A stretch of 64,000 nt of DNA from NCBI GenBank assembly GCA_963766445.1, contig CAVXZW010000007.1:1-64000 (forward strand), read 5' to 3'. This stretch comes from JAICYJ01 sp963766445 (GTDB lineage Bacteria > Actinomycetota > Thermoleophilia > Gaiellales > JAICJC01). The first letter of the stretch is position 1. Each line of letters opens with the position of its first letter. A program made the translations under genes and the position numbers. Shown piece by piece: positions 9,501-17,995 of this stretch. Under the pieces are notes generated by a model. That model was not told the DNA's origin and did no database searches. It was given only the letters and a program-made list of their open reading frames with translations.

Positions 9501-11050
9501 GGCTGCCATGCTCGAGCGCGAAGCCGGTGATGCCGTCGCCCAGCGGGCGCCGCAGGCCGGCCGGCAGCTCCCCGTCCGGGTAGTAGGCGGCCACCAGTAT
9601 CTGCTCGCCCGCGACCCGGTCGGCCAGCACCGCAGCCATCGTCTCGTAGGCGGTCGAGCGGGCCAGCGCGGCGGCCGCCGCGGCCAGCGCGCCCTCCGGG
9701 CTGGTGGCGGCGGCCACCCCGCGGGTCACCTCGAGCGTCAGCTCCAGCCGTTGCGCCCGCCGCTCCGACTCGTCGCGCAGGTTGATGCTGCGCCAGGCCG
9801 CGGCCAGATGGTCGGAGACGTGCTGCATCAGCGCCGCGTCGAACCGGTCGAACCGGTCAGGATGGGCGTCCCAGATCTCGAGCGCTGCAACGCAGCGGTC
9901 GTCGACCACGACCGGGGTCACCAGCAGCGAGTTGAGGAGCAGCGGGTCGCGGCCAGTCGAACCGGGGATCGGCCTGGGCGTCGGCCAGCAGGATCTGCTC
10001 GCGCGACTGGATGGCCGCTCCCACCAATCCCGCGTGCAGCGGGCGGCGCTGGCTGACGGGCTCGTCGCCGAGCCGCGAGAGGTCACTCACCAGCAGCTGC
10101 TCCTGGGTGTCCTCCAGCACGATCGTGGCGGCCACGAGGTCGTAGCTGGAGTTGGCGAAGACGGTGGAAGCGGCGCTCTTCAGCGCCTCTGCCGGCGACT
10201 GCGCGTCGGTCAGCGCGGCCGCCACGGCAGAGCCGACGGCGAGCCTGGCGGCGCGGTGCCGTGACTCGTCGAGCGCGCCCGCGCGCATCAGGGCGCTGGC
10301 CAGCATGCCCGCCACCGATGCCATCAGCTCGGCGTCGCGTGGATCGAACGCGTTGACGCGCGTGTCGCACAGCTCGAGCACCGCGTCGCAGCGTCCGTCG
10401 ACGATCACCGGTGTCAGCAGCAGCGAGTTGTAGACCGCGTCCTCGTCCGGCCACTCGAACCCGGGATGGCGGCCGGCCTGGCCGTGCAACTGCTGCTCGC
10501 CGGTCAGGGCCACCTCGCCAACCAGCCCGGCCGCCAGCGGCCGGCGCATCCCGGTGTGGTTTCGCAGCGCGCGGGTGCGGTCGGCCACGATCAGCTGTTC
10601 GTCGGCCTCATGGTCGAGCAGGGTGGCCGTGACGGCGTAGTAGCCGGACTTGTCGAAGACGGCATCGACCGTCGCGCCCAGCACCTCGACCACGGTCGCG
10701 GCCTCGGCGACGCCGGCCGCGACGGCCTGTGCAACGGCCAGCCGGCGCGAGCGCTGCGAGGCCTCCCCTGCCACACGCAGCACCGTCTCGGTGAGCGCGG
10801 CGAGATGGCCGAACAGCTCGCGCTCGGCGTCGCTGAATGCGGGCGCGTCGTTGCCTCGCTGCGCCATCAGCACCCCCGGCCGTCCGTCGGCAAGCGGTAC
10901 CGACGAGCGCAGCAGTCGGGGGTCGTCCCCGGCACCGAGCGCTACGTCGTCCGGCTCCAGCGCCACCCACTCGGCGCCGAGACCGCTCCTCAGCCTCTCG
11001 AACAGCTGCTCGATCTCGGTGACCGGAGCCGGTGGCTGCGATGGGTCCAT
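6576..11050 (-). CDS. Giant multi-GAF sensor histidine kinase (frameshifted)
   Basis: Repaired length is about 1,490 residues from ATG 11050 to TGA 6576-6578. Seven clear GAF repeats follow one degenerate N-terminal GAF. Each repeat ends with a helix of the type 'RRAxRLxL' after an 'A.QVAA.LR' segment, at intervals of roughly 490 bases (near 10745, 10260, 9765, 9265, 8765, 8275, 7780 and 7270). The C-terminus is a HisKA_3 domain (H-box AADLHDDTVQ) and an HATPase_c domain (N-box ELTTNARNHSRA, G1 DDGRGFD, G2 loop GAGRGTTA). This is the NarL-type two-component kinase class. No transmembrane segment and no adjacent response regulator are visible, so it is a soluble orphan kinase. Four frame changes near 9956, 8905, 7985 and 7622 each join conserved GAF sequence, so they are probably sequence errors. 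Confidence 0.85.
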
Positions 11051-11097
11051 CCCGCCGGATTCTGTCAGAGCCGGGCGGACGTGTGGCCGCGCGTGCC

Positions 11098-11541
11098 TCA
11101 GCCCACGCGCATCTCCGGCATCGGCGCGCCCAGCTGGCGCAATAGCGCGGTCGTGTCCCACACGTGCCAGAGGTCGGCCAGTCGGTCGCCGCGGTAGCGG
11201 AACATGTGCATGTGTGAGACCTCGACCCGGGCGCCCTGGGGCTCGATGCTTGCCAGCGGGCCGATGTCGAGCCGGCCCAGGTGGGTACCGGTCATGGTCG
11301 AGCGGCAGGCCACGGTGTCGCCTTCCGCGATCATGCGATGCACCTCGAAGTGGAGGTCGGGGAAGCCGGTTCGCAGGGTCGTGACGACCTGCTTCAGGTG
11401 CGGCGGAAAGCTCGCGCCCAGCGGCTCCTGGTGGTCGACGGCTCCGGTCGCGATCGCGGTGTCGGCGTAGGCGACATCGCCGTGGTTGAACATGCGCTCG
11501 AAGCCGTCCATGGTCAGCGCCTTGAGGTCATGCGTGCACAC
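11098..11541 (-). CDS. SnoaL-like / NTF2-fold ester cyclase-like protein
   Basis: This 147-residue protein has the SnoaL polyketide-cyclase-like pattern: an N-terminal 'MFNHGDVAYADTAIA' helix, 'LRTGFPDLHFEVHRMIAEGD', 'VACRSTMTGTHLG' and a terminal 'MFRYRGDRLADLWHVWD'. The GTG at 11541 is preceded by AAAGGAG. It is divergent from a TetR regulator across a 55-base AT-rich spacer with operator-like half sites, so it is probably that regulator's target. Family members range from ring cyclases to proteins of unknown role, and the substrate is unknown. Confidence 0.82.
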   Translation of the reverse strand: MCTHDLKALTMDGFERMFNHGDVAYADTAIATGAVDHQEPLGASFPPHLKQVVTTLRTGFPDLHFEVHRMIAEGDTVACRSTMTGTHLGRLDIGPLASIEPQGARVEVSHMHMFRYRGDRLADLWHVWDTTALLRQLGAPMPEMRVG

Positions 11542-11556
11542 ATCCGCTCCTTTGAC

Positions 11557-11593
11557 TAGAATAAGAGTCTAATGAGTGGAATGATACTCTAAT
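11557..11593. promoter_or_regulatory. Putative TetR operator and divergent promoter
   Basis: The spacer between the SnoaL-like and TetR genes is strikingly AT-rich. Half sites ATAAGAGTCT (11561-11570) and ATACTCTAAT (11584-11593) are inverted repeats matching at 8 of 10 positions. A second overlapping palindrome, TAGA-N7-TCTA, covers 11557-11571. The TetR ATG is at 11597 with no good ribosome-binding site, so a leaderless or operator-embedded start is likely (inference). Confidence 0.6.
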
Positions 11594-11596
11594 AAC

Positions 11597-12223
11597 ATGG
11601 CAGAGCGCAAGTCACGTCGCGAAGTCAACGCCGAGGCCACCCAGCGGGCGATCGTCGAGAGCGCGGCCAGGCTGTTCGTCGAGCAGGGCTACGCTCGGAC
11701 GACGGTCGGCCAGATCGCGCGCGAGTCGGGGGTGGCCGTGCAGACGATCTACAACGCGGTCGGCTCCAAGCGCGACCTGCTGATCCGCGTGCTCGACTTC
11801 GCGGCCGCCGGCGACCGGGCGCCGCGGACGGTGCCGTCGTTCATGCAGGAGCAGGCCGAGGCCGAGCCCGACCCGCGCAAGGTGATCGAGCTGCTGGTGG
11901 ACTTCTGGCGGGGCGGCCTGCAGCGCACGGCCCCCATCTTCGAGGTGATCCGGCAGGCCGCGGCTCTGGATGCCGACATCGCGGTGCTTGAGACCGAGCG
12001 CGGGCAGGCGCGCCTCCGCAACTATCGCCTGGCGGGGCGCCTGCTGGCCGAGCGCGGAGCCCTGCGCGAGGGCCTGACGCCGGAGGCGGCCGCAGCCATC
12101 ATCTTCTCGCTGGGACATCCCGAGAGCTACCGGCTGCTGGTGCTGAGGTCGGGCTGGAGCATCGACCGCTGGGCGGGCTGGGTGACCGACGCGCTGGTGG
12201 CCGCACTACTCCGGGACGCGTAG
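11597..12223 (+). CDS. TetR-family transcriptional regulator
   Basis: This intact 208-residue protein has an N-terminal HTH: 'TQRAIVESAARLFVEQGYA' then 'TTVGQIARESGVAVQTIYNA' and 'GSKRDLLIRVLDF'. The C-terminal ligand domain is unclassified. It is divergent from the SnoaL-like gene with shared operator-like repeats, which suggests autoregulation and control of that neighbour. The effector is unknown. Confidence 0.9.
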   Translation: MAERKSRREVNAEATQRAIVESAARLFVEQGYARTTVGQIARESGVAVQTIYNAVGSKRDLLIRVLDFAAAGDRAPRTVPSFMQEQAEAEPDPRKVIELLVDFWRGGLQRTAPIFEVIRQAAALDADIAVLETERGQARLRNYRLAGRLLAERGALREGLTPEAAAAIIFSLGHPESYRLLVLRSGWSIDRWAGWVTDALVAALLRDA

Positions 12224-12236
12224 CCGACCGGCCCGC

Positions 12237-12890
12237 TCAGTCACATTTCTGGACGCCCTCGAGCAGCCAGCGTCCGGGACGGGTTGAGGCGAACCTCGCA
12301 AGGGCGACCACCTTGCCATCGCGCACGAGGCGGTACTCGATCGGCCGCTGACGGGAGTAGCCGGCCCGCTCGATCTCGTCGGCGGGCCCGGCATCGAGCG
12401 CCTGTCGCGCGTCTCGGCCGAGCTGTGACTCCGGATCGCCCGCGGCGGTCGGGGCGTAGTCGATGGAGCTCTGGCTGCACGTCCTGCCCACCGGGCGGTC
12501 GTCGACCCACCGACCGTCCTGGTCGACCACCCGGAGCGTCACCCAGGCGGGATGGCGTGGCGGATGGGCGTTCCAGTCGGCCTTGGTCATGCAGCCCAGG
12601 TTGGCACTGCCCGGCGGCAGCGTGACGACGAAGGGCTTGGGCCCAGGCTTCCAGCCTCCCGCCTGGTCGGTGTCGAGCGTGGCAGGCGCGCCGCTTTCCT
12701 GGGACAGGATCACGTGCACGCCGTCCGACCGGGGCCGCACCGCCGGAGTCAGCAGCCGGGTACCATCCGCGGTGCAGACGATCCGGGCCACGTCCGGAAG
12801 CGCCCGGCGCTCGGGTGGCGTCGTGGCTGCGCCCGGTCCGCAGCCGGACGCGAGGAGTGCGGCAATCGCACATGCCGGAAGCAGTCGCAT
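12237..12890 (-). CDS. Putative lipoprotein of unknown function
   Basis: This 217-residue protein starts at ATG 12890 with a lipoprotein signal (MRLLPACAIAALLASGCGPG, lipidated Cys at about residue 17). The mature part has several well-spaced cysteines ('ARIVCTADGTRLL', 'ANLGCMTKADW', 'GRTCSQSSIDY', terminal 'GVQKCD') that may form disulfides outside the membrane. It has no relative I recognise. It converges with the TetR gene, separated by 13 bases. The longer upstream ORF start is rejected because it overlaps tRNA-Val. Confidence 0.7.
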   Translation of the reverse strand: MRLLPACAIAALLASGCGPGAATTPPERRALPDVARIVCTADGTRLLTPAVRPRSDGVHVILSQESGAPATLDTDQAGGWKPGPKPFVVTLPPGSANLGCMTKADWNAHPPRHPAWVTLRVVDQDGRWVDDRPVGRTCSQSSIDYAPTAAGDPESQLGRDARQALDAGPADEIERAGYSRQRPIEYRLVRDGKVVALARFASTRPGRWLLEGVQKCD

Positions 12891-12946
12891 TCCGGTTCGA
12901 CGCTGCCCGTGCGCGGAAGGTTCCGGAGTAAGGTTCAAGCCGCCCC

Positions 12947-13019
12947 GGGCGGTTAGCTCAGCTGGGAGAGCACCTGCTTTACACGCAGGGGGTCGGCGGT
13001 TCGATCCCGTCACCGCCCA
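12947..13019 (+). tRNA. tRNA-Val (TAC)
   Basis: Acceptor GGGCGGT pairs with ACCGCCC, D arm GCTCAGCTGGGAGAGC, anticodon stem CCTGC/GCAGG with loop TTTACAC (anticodon TAC, Val), and T arm CGGTTCGATCCCG. No CCA is encoded. Confidence 0.95.
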
Positions 13020-13097
13020 TCGTCGTGGTTGACGTCCTTGAGATGTTATGAGACTGGAAAGTAGGTTCCAGGCAGGGACGCGAGAGTTGAGGCGGGC

Positions 13098-13607
13098 ATG
13101 GCGCGGGCATCGGTCATCAGTGGGTGCGCAACGCGGGTTTCGAGGGCTGCTCTTTTGGTGACTGCGGTCGTCGCGCTGGCGTTTCCTGCGTCCGCCTCAG
13201 CAACCAGCGCGGGCGGACTCACGAACGGGCAGAACTTCGCGACGACGGCGTTCGAGTCGAACATCAGCCGAAGCGAGTCCGACGACACCGCTTTCCGCGT
13301 GCAGACCTTCTGCCAGCGCCACATCGCCAACCCGGCAGACCCGCACCCCGGCGTCGGCTGTGTCAACCCGCCGCCGCACTCGAACTTCTATCCCTTCTAC
13401 AGCACGACACGTGTCGGCGGCAGCTGCTGGTGGCAGCAGGGTGGGCCCTACATCCCCGGCACGGTAAACCGCTTCGGCGGGAGCGCGCATGCCGAGTACG
13501 GTCCGCTGCGCGCGATCTCGTATCCGACCGCCCCGTTCGGGACGGTCACCAAGCGGTTCAACGACTTCCGAAGCGCGTACATGCAAAACCCCTGCCCGGC
13601 GGGCTAG
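13098..13607 (+). CDS. Small secreted protein sharing a domain with the 1.3-2.9 kb gene
   Basis: This 169-residue protein has an N-terminal signal peptide (hydrophobic 'ALLVTAVVALAFPASASA', probable cleavage after ASA). The mature domain reads 'FCQRHIANPADPHPGVGC', 'NFYPFYSTTRVGGSCWWQQG', 'GPYIPGTVNRFGGSAHAEYG' and ends 'MQNPCPAG'. This aligns with the C-terminal 80 residues of the broken protein at 1276-2924 and keeps the Cys, Trp and Gly-Gly positions. It is therefore a stand-alone copy of that domain. Function is unknown. The gene is intact. Confidence 0.75.
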   Translation: MARASVISGCATRVSRAALLVTAVVALAFPASASATSAGGLTNGQNFATTAFESNISRSESDDTAFRVQTFCQRHIANPADPHPGVGCVNPPPHSNFYPFYSTTRVGGSCWWQQGGPYIPGTVNRFGGSAHAEYGPLRAISYPTAPFGTVTKRFNDFRSAYMQNPCPAG

Positions 13608-13651
13608 CTTGACCTGACCGGCTGGAGCTGCCCAATCACACGAGAGCTCGG

Positions 13652-14058
13652 CTAGGCAGCCGGGTCGCGCCCGAAGTCGAGGCGTTGCCTGATCAGCTCA
13701 CGCAGCCGCTCGGCCGTCTCCGGCGAGCGGCGTTCGATCGCCCACACGTCGCGCTTGAGCAGCGCGACCAGGCGTACGGGCGACGTGGCGACGACCGTAG
13801 CCATGCGGATCCCGGCCGCCCCACGGCCACCTCGCCGAAGACGTCGCCCGCACCCAGCGTGGCCAGCCGCCGGCCGTTCGCGCTCACCTCGACCGTGCCG
13901 CTCTCGATCGCGAACATCGCGTGTCCGAGATCGCCCTACGTCGCCAGCGTCTCCCGCTTCGCGGCCTCCACCTCGACCGCCGCGGCGGCGATCGTGGCCA
14001 GATCGGCCTCGTCGAGATCAGCAAACAGCGGTATTGCGGCCAGCCTGGACGTTTCCAT
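13652..14058 (-). CDS. Cyclic nucleotide-binding domain protein (two frameshifts)
   Basis: The repaired protein is about 135 residues: METSRLAAIPLFADLDEADL, then 'MFAIESGTVEVSANGRRLAT', 'LGAGDVFGEVAVG' (the phosphate-binding cassette, G-E-x-A), and a last part reading 'ATSPVRLVALLKRDVWAIER'. Frame changes fall near 13930 and 13820. This is a CRP-like sensory domain without the C-terminal HTH, so it is a stand-alone cNMP or ligand sensor. Both breaks are in conserved blocks and may be sequence errors. It is divergent from the deaminase at 14177. Confidence 0.7.
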
Positions 14059-14176
14059 TGCGGACACGGTAGTGACCGGCCCCGGCTGCGAGGGTCTGCT
14101 CCGGTGAACAAACGGTTGAGAAGCGGTGAAGGCGCTTTGGTCAGGGGTGAGATCGCGGCTGGCTAGACTCGGGTCG

Positions 14177-14731
14177 ATGGCCGACCCCGGCACCCACCCA
14201 GCCACGTCCGCCGATCTGCGCCGGTCGGCCACGCGCCCCACCCGCGAGCAGTACTTCATGCTGCTGGCGGTGGCCACCCGCGAGCGCGCCAACTGCCTGC
14301 GGCGGCACGTGGGCGCGGTGCTGGTGGCCGACCAGCGCATCATCGCCACCGGGTACAACGGGACACCCACCGGCTTCCCGAACTGCGACGAGGGCGGCTG
14401 CCACCGCTGCTCGCATCCCGAGAGCTACGCGGAGGGCCGCGGCTACGACATCTGCATCTGCGTGCACGCCGAGCAGAACGCGGTGCTGCAGGCGGCGAAG
14501 CTCGGCTACTCCGTGCAGGGCGCGGCCTGCTACTCGACGCTGCGGCCCTGCTTCGGCTGCCTCAAGGAGCTGTACCAGTCCGGCGTCAGTGCGGTCCGCT
14601 ACCTGAACGAGTGGACGCCGAGCGACCCGGTTGAGGCCGCGGCGTACGACTCGCTGCTGGGCGAGCTGGCGGGCCGCGGCGTCGTCGTGGCGCCGCTGGA
14701 GCTGCCGGCCGAGCTGCTCGATCTGCGCTAG
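14177..14731 (+). CDS. dCMP deaminase-family (ComEB-like) zinc enzyme
   Basis: This 184-residue protein has the cytidine/deoxycytidylate deaminase zinc site: H97-A-E99 (CVHAEQNAV) and P124-C125-F-G-C128. The inserted Cys/His-rich loop 'NCDEGGCHRCSH' upstream is typical of dCMP deaminases, which supply dUMP for thymidylate synthesis. The ATG at 14177 is preferred to the upstream in-frame ATG at 14126. Its stop overlaps the stop of the leftward gene at 14728 by four bases. Confidence 0.9.
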   Translation: MADPGTHPATSADLRRSATRPTREQYFMLLAVATRERANCLRRHVGAVLVADQRIIATGYNGTPTGFPNCDEGGCHRCSHPESYAEGRGYDICICVHAEQNAVLQAAKLGYSVQGAACYSTLRPCFGCLKELYQSGVSAVRYLNEWTPSDPVEAAAYDSLLGELAGRGVVVAPLELPAELLDLR

Positions 14732-15081
14732 GCGGTGCGGCGCAGCTTGCGCGGCTCGTCGCCCCAGTCGAACGAGAGCGCCTCGTCCGCGGGGATGGCG
14801 GGCTCCATGGGCACGATCGGCGCCACCTCTGCCAGCCTGGCCGGCTCCTGCTCCAGGTCGACCGTGACGACGGCGCGCAGCGGCGTCATCCGCGGTCGGC
14901 GGCTGGGGACGACCTCGCCCGCCCGCGGCGTGCGCTCGATCCGGGCCATGTGCAGGGTGTGCAGCGAAAAGCGCCAGGCCTGCAGCTCGAGCTCGGCCAG
15001 CGGCGGTGCCTGGCAGGCCGGGCAGGGTGTCAGCGGCCGCTTGTCCTGGTTGCACTGATGACAGGCGATGGTGATCTGCAT
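14728..15081 (-). CDS. Small zinc-ribbon-containing protein, function unknown
   Basis: This 117-residue protein begins MQITIACHQCNQDKRPLTPC and carries two C-x2-C pairs (CHQC, CPAC) as a one-knuckle zinc ribbon, followed by an acidic/proline-rich tail ending 'FDWGDEPRKLRRTA'. Its frame is intact and its codon use matches the neighbours. It converges with the dCMP deaminase gene (four-base overlap) and is divergent from the NlpC/P60 gene. No family is recognised. Confidence 0.6.
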   Translation of the reverse strand: MQITIACHQCNQDKRPLTPCPACQAPPLAELELQAWRFSLHTLHMARIERTPRAGEVVPSRRPRMTPLRAVVTVDLEQEPARLAEVAPIVPMEPAIPADEALSFDWGDEPRKLRRTA

Positions 15082-15161
15082 CCCGATCCTTTCGGCATCC
15101 CGCGTCCCGACCTTGAGCCGCCGTCCTCAAGTTTGCGGCCGCGCGAGCCGACGTTTGAAGC

Positions 15162-16247
15162 ATGCACCGGGATGCCCTACACCCGCTGCCGCGGTTGTTC
15201 GGGGTTGCCTGGGTCGCCATCCTGCTCGCGGTCTGCGCGGCGCTTGCCCACGCCGGCCCAGCCGCCGCCAACCCCGAGCTGGACCAGAAGAAGGCGCAGC
15301 TCGCGAAGGTCCGCCACGAGGTGCAGGCGCTTGACGGTCGCGTCGAGCTGCTGACCGAGCAGTACGACGGTGCCGTGGTGCGTCTGCATCAGTTGAAGGT
15401 GCAGATCAGGCGTGCGACCAGCCGCCTGCGGGCCGCCGAGGTCCATCTCGCCTACGAGCAGAGCGTGCTCGCGAACCTGATGGTGGCCCGCTACAAGGGC
15501 CTCGACGCGACCACGCTCGACATCGTGCTGGGCGCCTCGTCGCTCGACCAGGTGACGGGGTCGATCGACATCCAGCAGCGCTTCGACGCCGCGGTGACCG
15601 AGGCCGTCGACCAGATCCAGATCGCAAAGGACGCGATCCAGGCCCAGCGCCTGCAGCTGATCGCGACCCGCGTTCAGGTGCTCGCCGAGAAGCGGCTGAT
15701 CGCCAAGCGACGCGACAAGATCACGGGGTTGCTTCGCCGCCGCCGGCGCCTGATGCACTCGCTGGGCGCGCAGGTGCGGATCGGCGAGGCTGCAGATCAG
15801 ATCGGCCAGGCTCACGTGGCCCTGGAGGCGGCCGCATGGGTGCGCCAGGATATGAAGCAGAACCAGGGCGATCCCGGCGCGGTGCTCCGCGACCGGGTGG
15901 TGCTCGACGGGCTCGCCCAGATTGGGGTGCCCTACGTGTGGGGCGGTGCATCGCCTCAGACCGGATTCGATTGCTCGGGCCTGGTGATGTGGCTGTGGGC
16001 CCGCCACGGCGTGGCGCTGCCGCACTTCGCCGCCTCCCAGTACCACCTCGGCCCGTTCGTCGCGAAGAGCGATCTTCGGATCGGCGACCTCGTGTTCTTC
16101 CACGAGCTCGGGCACGTCGGCATCTACATCGGCCACGGCTACGTGCTGCACGCTCCGCACACGGGCGCCACGGTGGAGATCGAGTCGTTCAACATCTCCT
16201 GGTTCCAGGACACGTACGTCGGCGCCACCCGTCCCGGCCCTCCCTGA
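15162..16247 (+). CDS. Secreted NlpC/P60 peptidoglycan endopeptidase with coiled-coil N-terminus
   Basis: This 361-residue protein has a signal peptide (VAILLAVCAALAHAGPAAA), a long alpha-helical coiled coil (about residues 40-235) as in RipA/CwlO-type hydrolases, and a C-terminal NlpC/P60 domain. The catalytic residues are visible: C271 in FDCSGLV, H318 in GHVGIYIG and H330 in VLHAPHTG. It should cleave peptide stems of peptidoglycan during division or growth, held inactive or localised by the coiled coil, as known for relatives. The gene is intact and appears monocistronic. Confidence 0.92.
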   Translation: MHRDALHPLPRLFGVAWVAILLAVCAALAHAGPAAANPELDQKKAQLAKVRHEVQALDGRVELLTEQYDGAVVRLHQLKVQIRRATSRLRAAEVHLAYEQSVLANLMVARYKGLDATTLDIVLGASSLDQVTGSIDIQQRFDAAVTEAVDQIQIAKDAIQAQRLQLIATRVQVLAEKRLIAKRRDKITGLLRRRRRLMHSLGAQVRIGEAADQIGQAHVALEAAAWVRQDMKQNQGDPGAVLRDRVVLDGLAQIGVPYVWGGASPQTGFDCSGLVMWLWARHGVALPHFAASQYHLGPFVAKSDLRIGDLVFFHELGHVGIYIGHGYVLHAPHTGATVEIESFNISWFQDTYVGATRPGPP

Positions 16248-16287
16248 GAGCGGCCCTCCCCGCCCCGCGGTGACGTAGGCTTCGGCG

Positions 16288-17672
16288 GTGCTGTTTCGAC
16301 AGGTGCTGCATCCCGACCTCGGTTGCGCCTCCTACGTGATCGCGGACACGGCCGCCGGGCTGGGCGCGGTGGTCGACCCCAAGCGGGACGTCGCCGAGTA
16401 CCTCGAGCTGGCCGCAGCCCACGGCTTCACGATCGCGCACGTGATCGAGACCCACAACCACGCCGACCACGTCTCCGGTCGCGCCCGCCTGGCCGAGGCC
16501 ACCGGCGCGCGGTCATGGGTGAGCCCGCTGGCCGGGGCCGTGTACCCGCATGATCCGTTCGCAGACGGTGCCGAGATCGAGCTCGGCGAGGTGCGGCTGC
16601 GTGCGCTGCACGTGCCCGGCCATCGTCCCGAGCACACCGCCGTGGTGGTGGTCGACGGTTCCCGATCCAGCCGGCCGTGCGCCGTCCTGACCGGCGACAG
16701 CCTGTTCGTGAACGACGTCGCCCGCCCCGACCTGGCCGTCGAGAAGCACGAGGGAGCGGCACAGCTCTACCACGCCATCGGCCGGCTGCTGGAGCTGGAC
16801 GACGGCGTCGAGGTGTTTCCGGGGCACACCGGTGGATCGCTCTGCGGCAGCGCCCGCATGAGCGAGACAACGTCCTCCACGATCGGGTTCGAGCGCGCCA
16901 GCAACCCGATGCTGCGGCTGGGCCAGGAGTCGCTGTTCGTGACGGAGCTGATCCATGACCTACCGCCTCAGCCGCCCAACTTCAAGGCCATCGCTGAGGC
17001 CAACCGGGCCGGGACGATCGCCCCCGCCGCCGCGGTCGCGCCGTTGGCGCCCGAGCAGCTGGCCGCAGCCATCGCCGCCGGTGCGCTGGTGATCGACGGG
17101 CGCCCGGCACGGAAGTACGACGACGCGCACATCCCCGGCACGATCGGCATCGACGCGGCCGTCAACGGGTTCGGGACGAAGGCGGCCTGGATCGCCGAGC
17201 CCGGAACCGAGCTGGTGCTGGTCGCAGAGGACGAGCCGGCGGCGCTGCACATGCAGGGATTGCTGGAGTCGGTCGGCTTGTCCGCGACCGGCATGCTGGC
17301 CGGCGGATTCGCCGGCCTGGACGGCGGCCGGACTCGGCGTCGAGCGGTTCCAGGTGATGGACGTGGACGAGCTGTATGCCGCCGGCGAGCGTGTGCAGAT
17401 CCTCGACGTGCGCGACCAGCACGAGTGGGACGAGCAGCGCATCACCGGATCGCAGCACGTCGTCTACCACGACGCCGGGCGGGTGATCACCCCCGCTCGA
17501 TCGCGACCGGCCGGTGGCCGTGATCTGCACGACCGGGCGCCGCAGCGCGATGGCGGTGGGACTGGTGCGTCGATCCGGCTTCGCCGAGGTGATCCACGTC
17601 ACCCCCGGCGGCGTCGGCACGTGGGCGGCGCGGGGCTACCCGATCGAGCAGTCGCAGCCGGCCGCGGTATGA
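16288..17672 (+). CDS. Metallo-beta-lactamase / rhodanese fusion (persulfide dioxygenase-like), two frameshifts
   Basis: The N-terminal metallo-beta-lactamase domain carries H56-x-H58-x-D60-H61 (ETHNHADHVSG) with later metal ligands in 'HVPGHRPEH', 'LTGDSLFVND' and 'VFPGHTGGS'. Two rhodanese-like domains follow: 'GALVIDGRPARKYDDAHIPG' (no active Cys seen) and, after frame changes near 17310 and 17503, 'ILDVRDQHEWDEQRITGSQH' with a repaired active loop CTTGRRSA. Relatives oxidise glutathione or other persulfides, or move sulfane sulfur. The stop overlaps the next gene's start as ATGA, so it forms an operon with the single-domain rhodanese and DUF72 genes. The GTG start is at 16288. Confidence 0.82.
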
Positions 17673-17995
17673 GCGCTCCCGAGCTGTCGGCAACCGAGGT
17701 GGCGGCCGCGCTTGAACGCGGCGAGCTGGCCGCCGTCGACGTGCGCGAGCTCGGCGAGTGGGACGCCGGTCACATCGCCGACGCGGTCTGGATCCCCATG
17801 GGCGAGTTCGCCGACCGCGTCTCGGAGCTGCCGGAAGGGCGGCTGGCGATCGTCTGCCGCAGCGGCGCACGTAGCGGGGTGGTGGCCGACTGGCTGGAGC
17901 GGTCTGGGGTCGATGCCGTCAACCTGGCCGGTGGCATGCAGGCCTGGCACGCCGCCTCGCTGCCGATCGAACCGGTGGACGGCTGGATCGCGTGA
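17669..17995 (+). CDS. Single-domain rhodanese sulfurtransferase
   Basis: This intact 108-residue protein has 'AVDVRELGEWDAGHIADA' and the active-site loop C-R-S-G-A-R-S. Rhodaneses move sulfane sulfur through the loop cysteine. It overlaps the upstream fusion gene by four bases and the downstream DUF72 gene by four (GTGA), so the three are co-translated. It likely hands sulfur to or from the upstream persulfide enzyme (inference). Confidence 0.9.
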   Translation: MSAPELSATEVAAALERGELAAVDVRELGEWDAGHIADAVWIPMGEFADRVSELPEGRLAIVCRSGARSGVVADWLERSGVDAVNLAGGMQAWHAASLPIEPVDGWIA

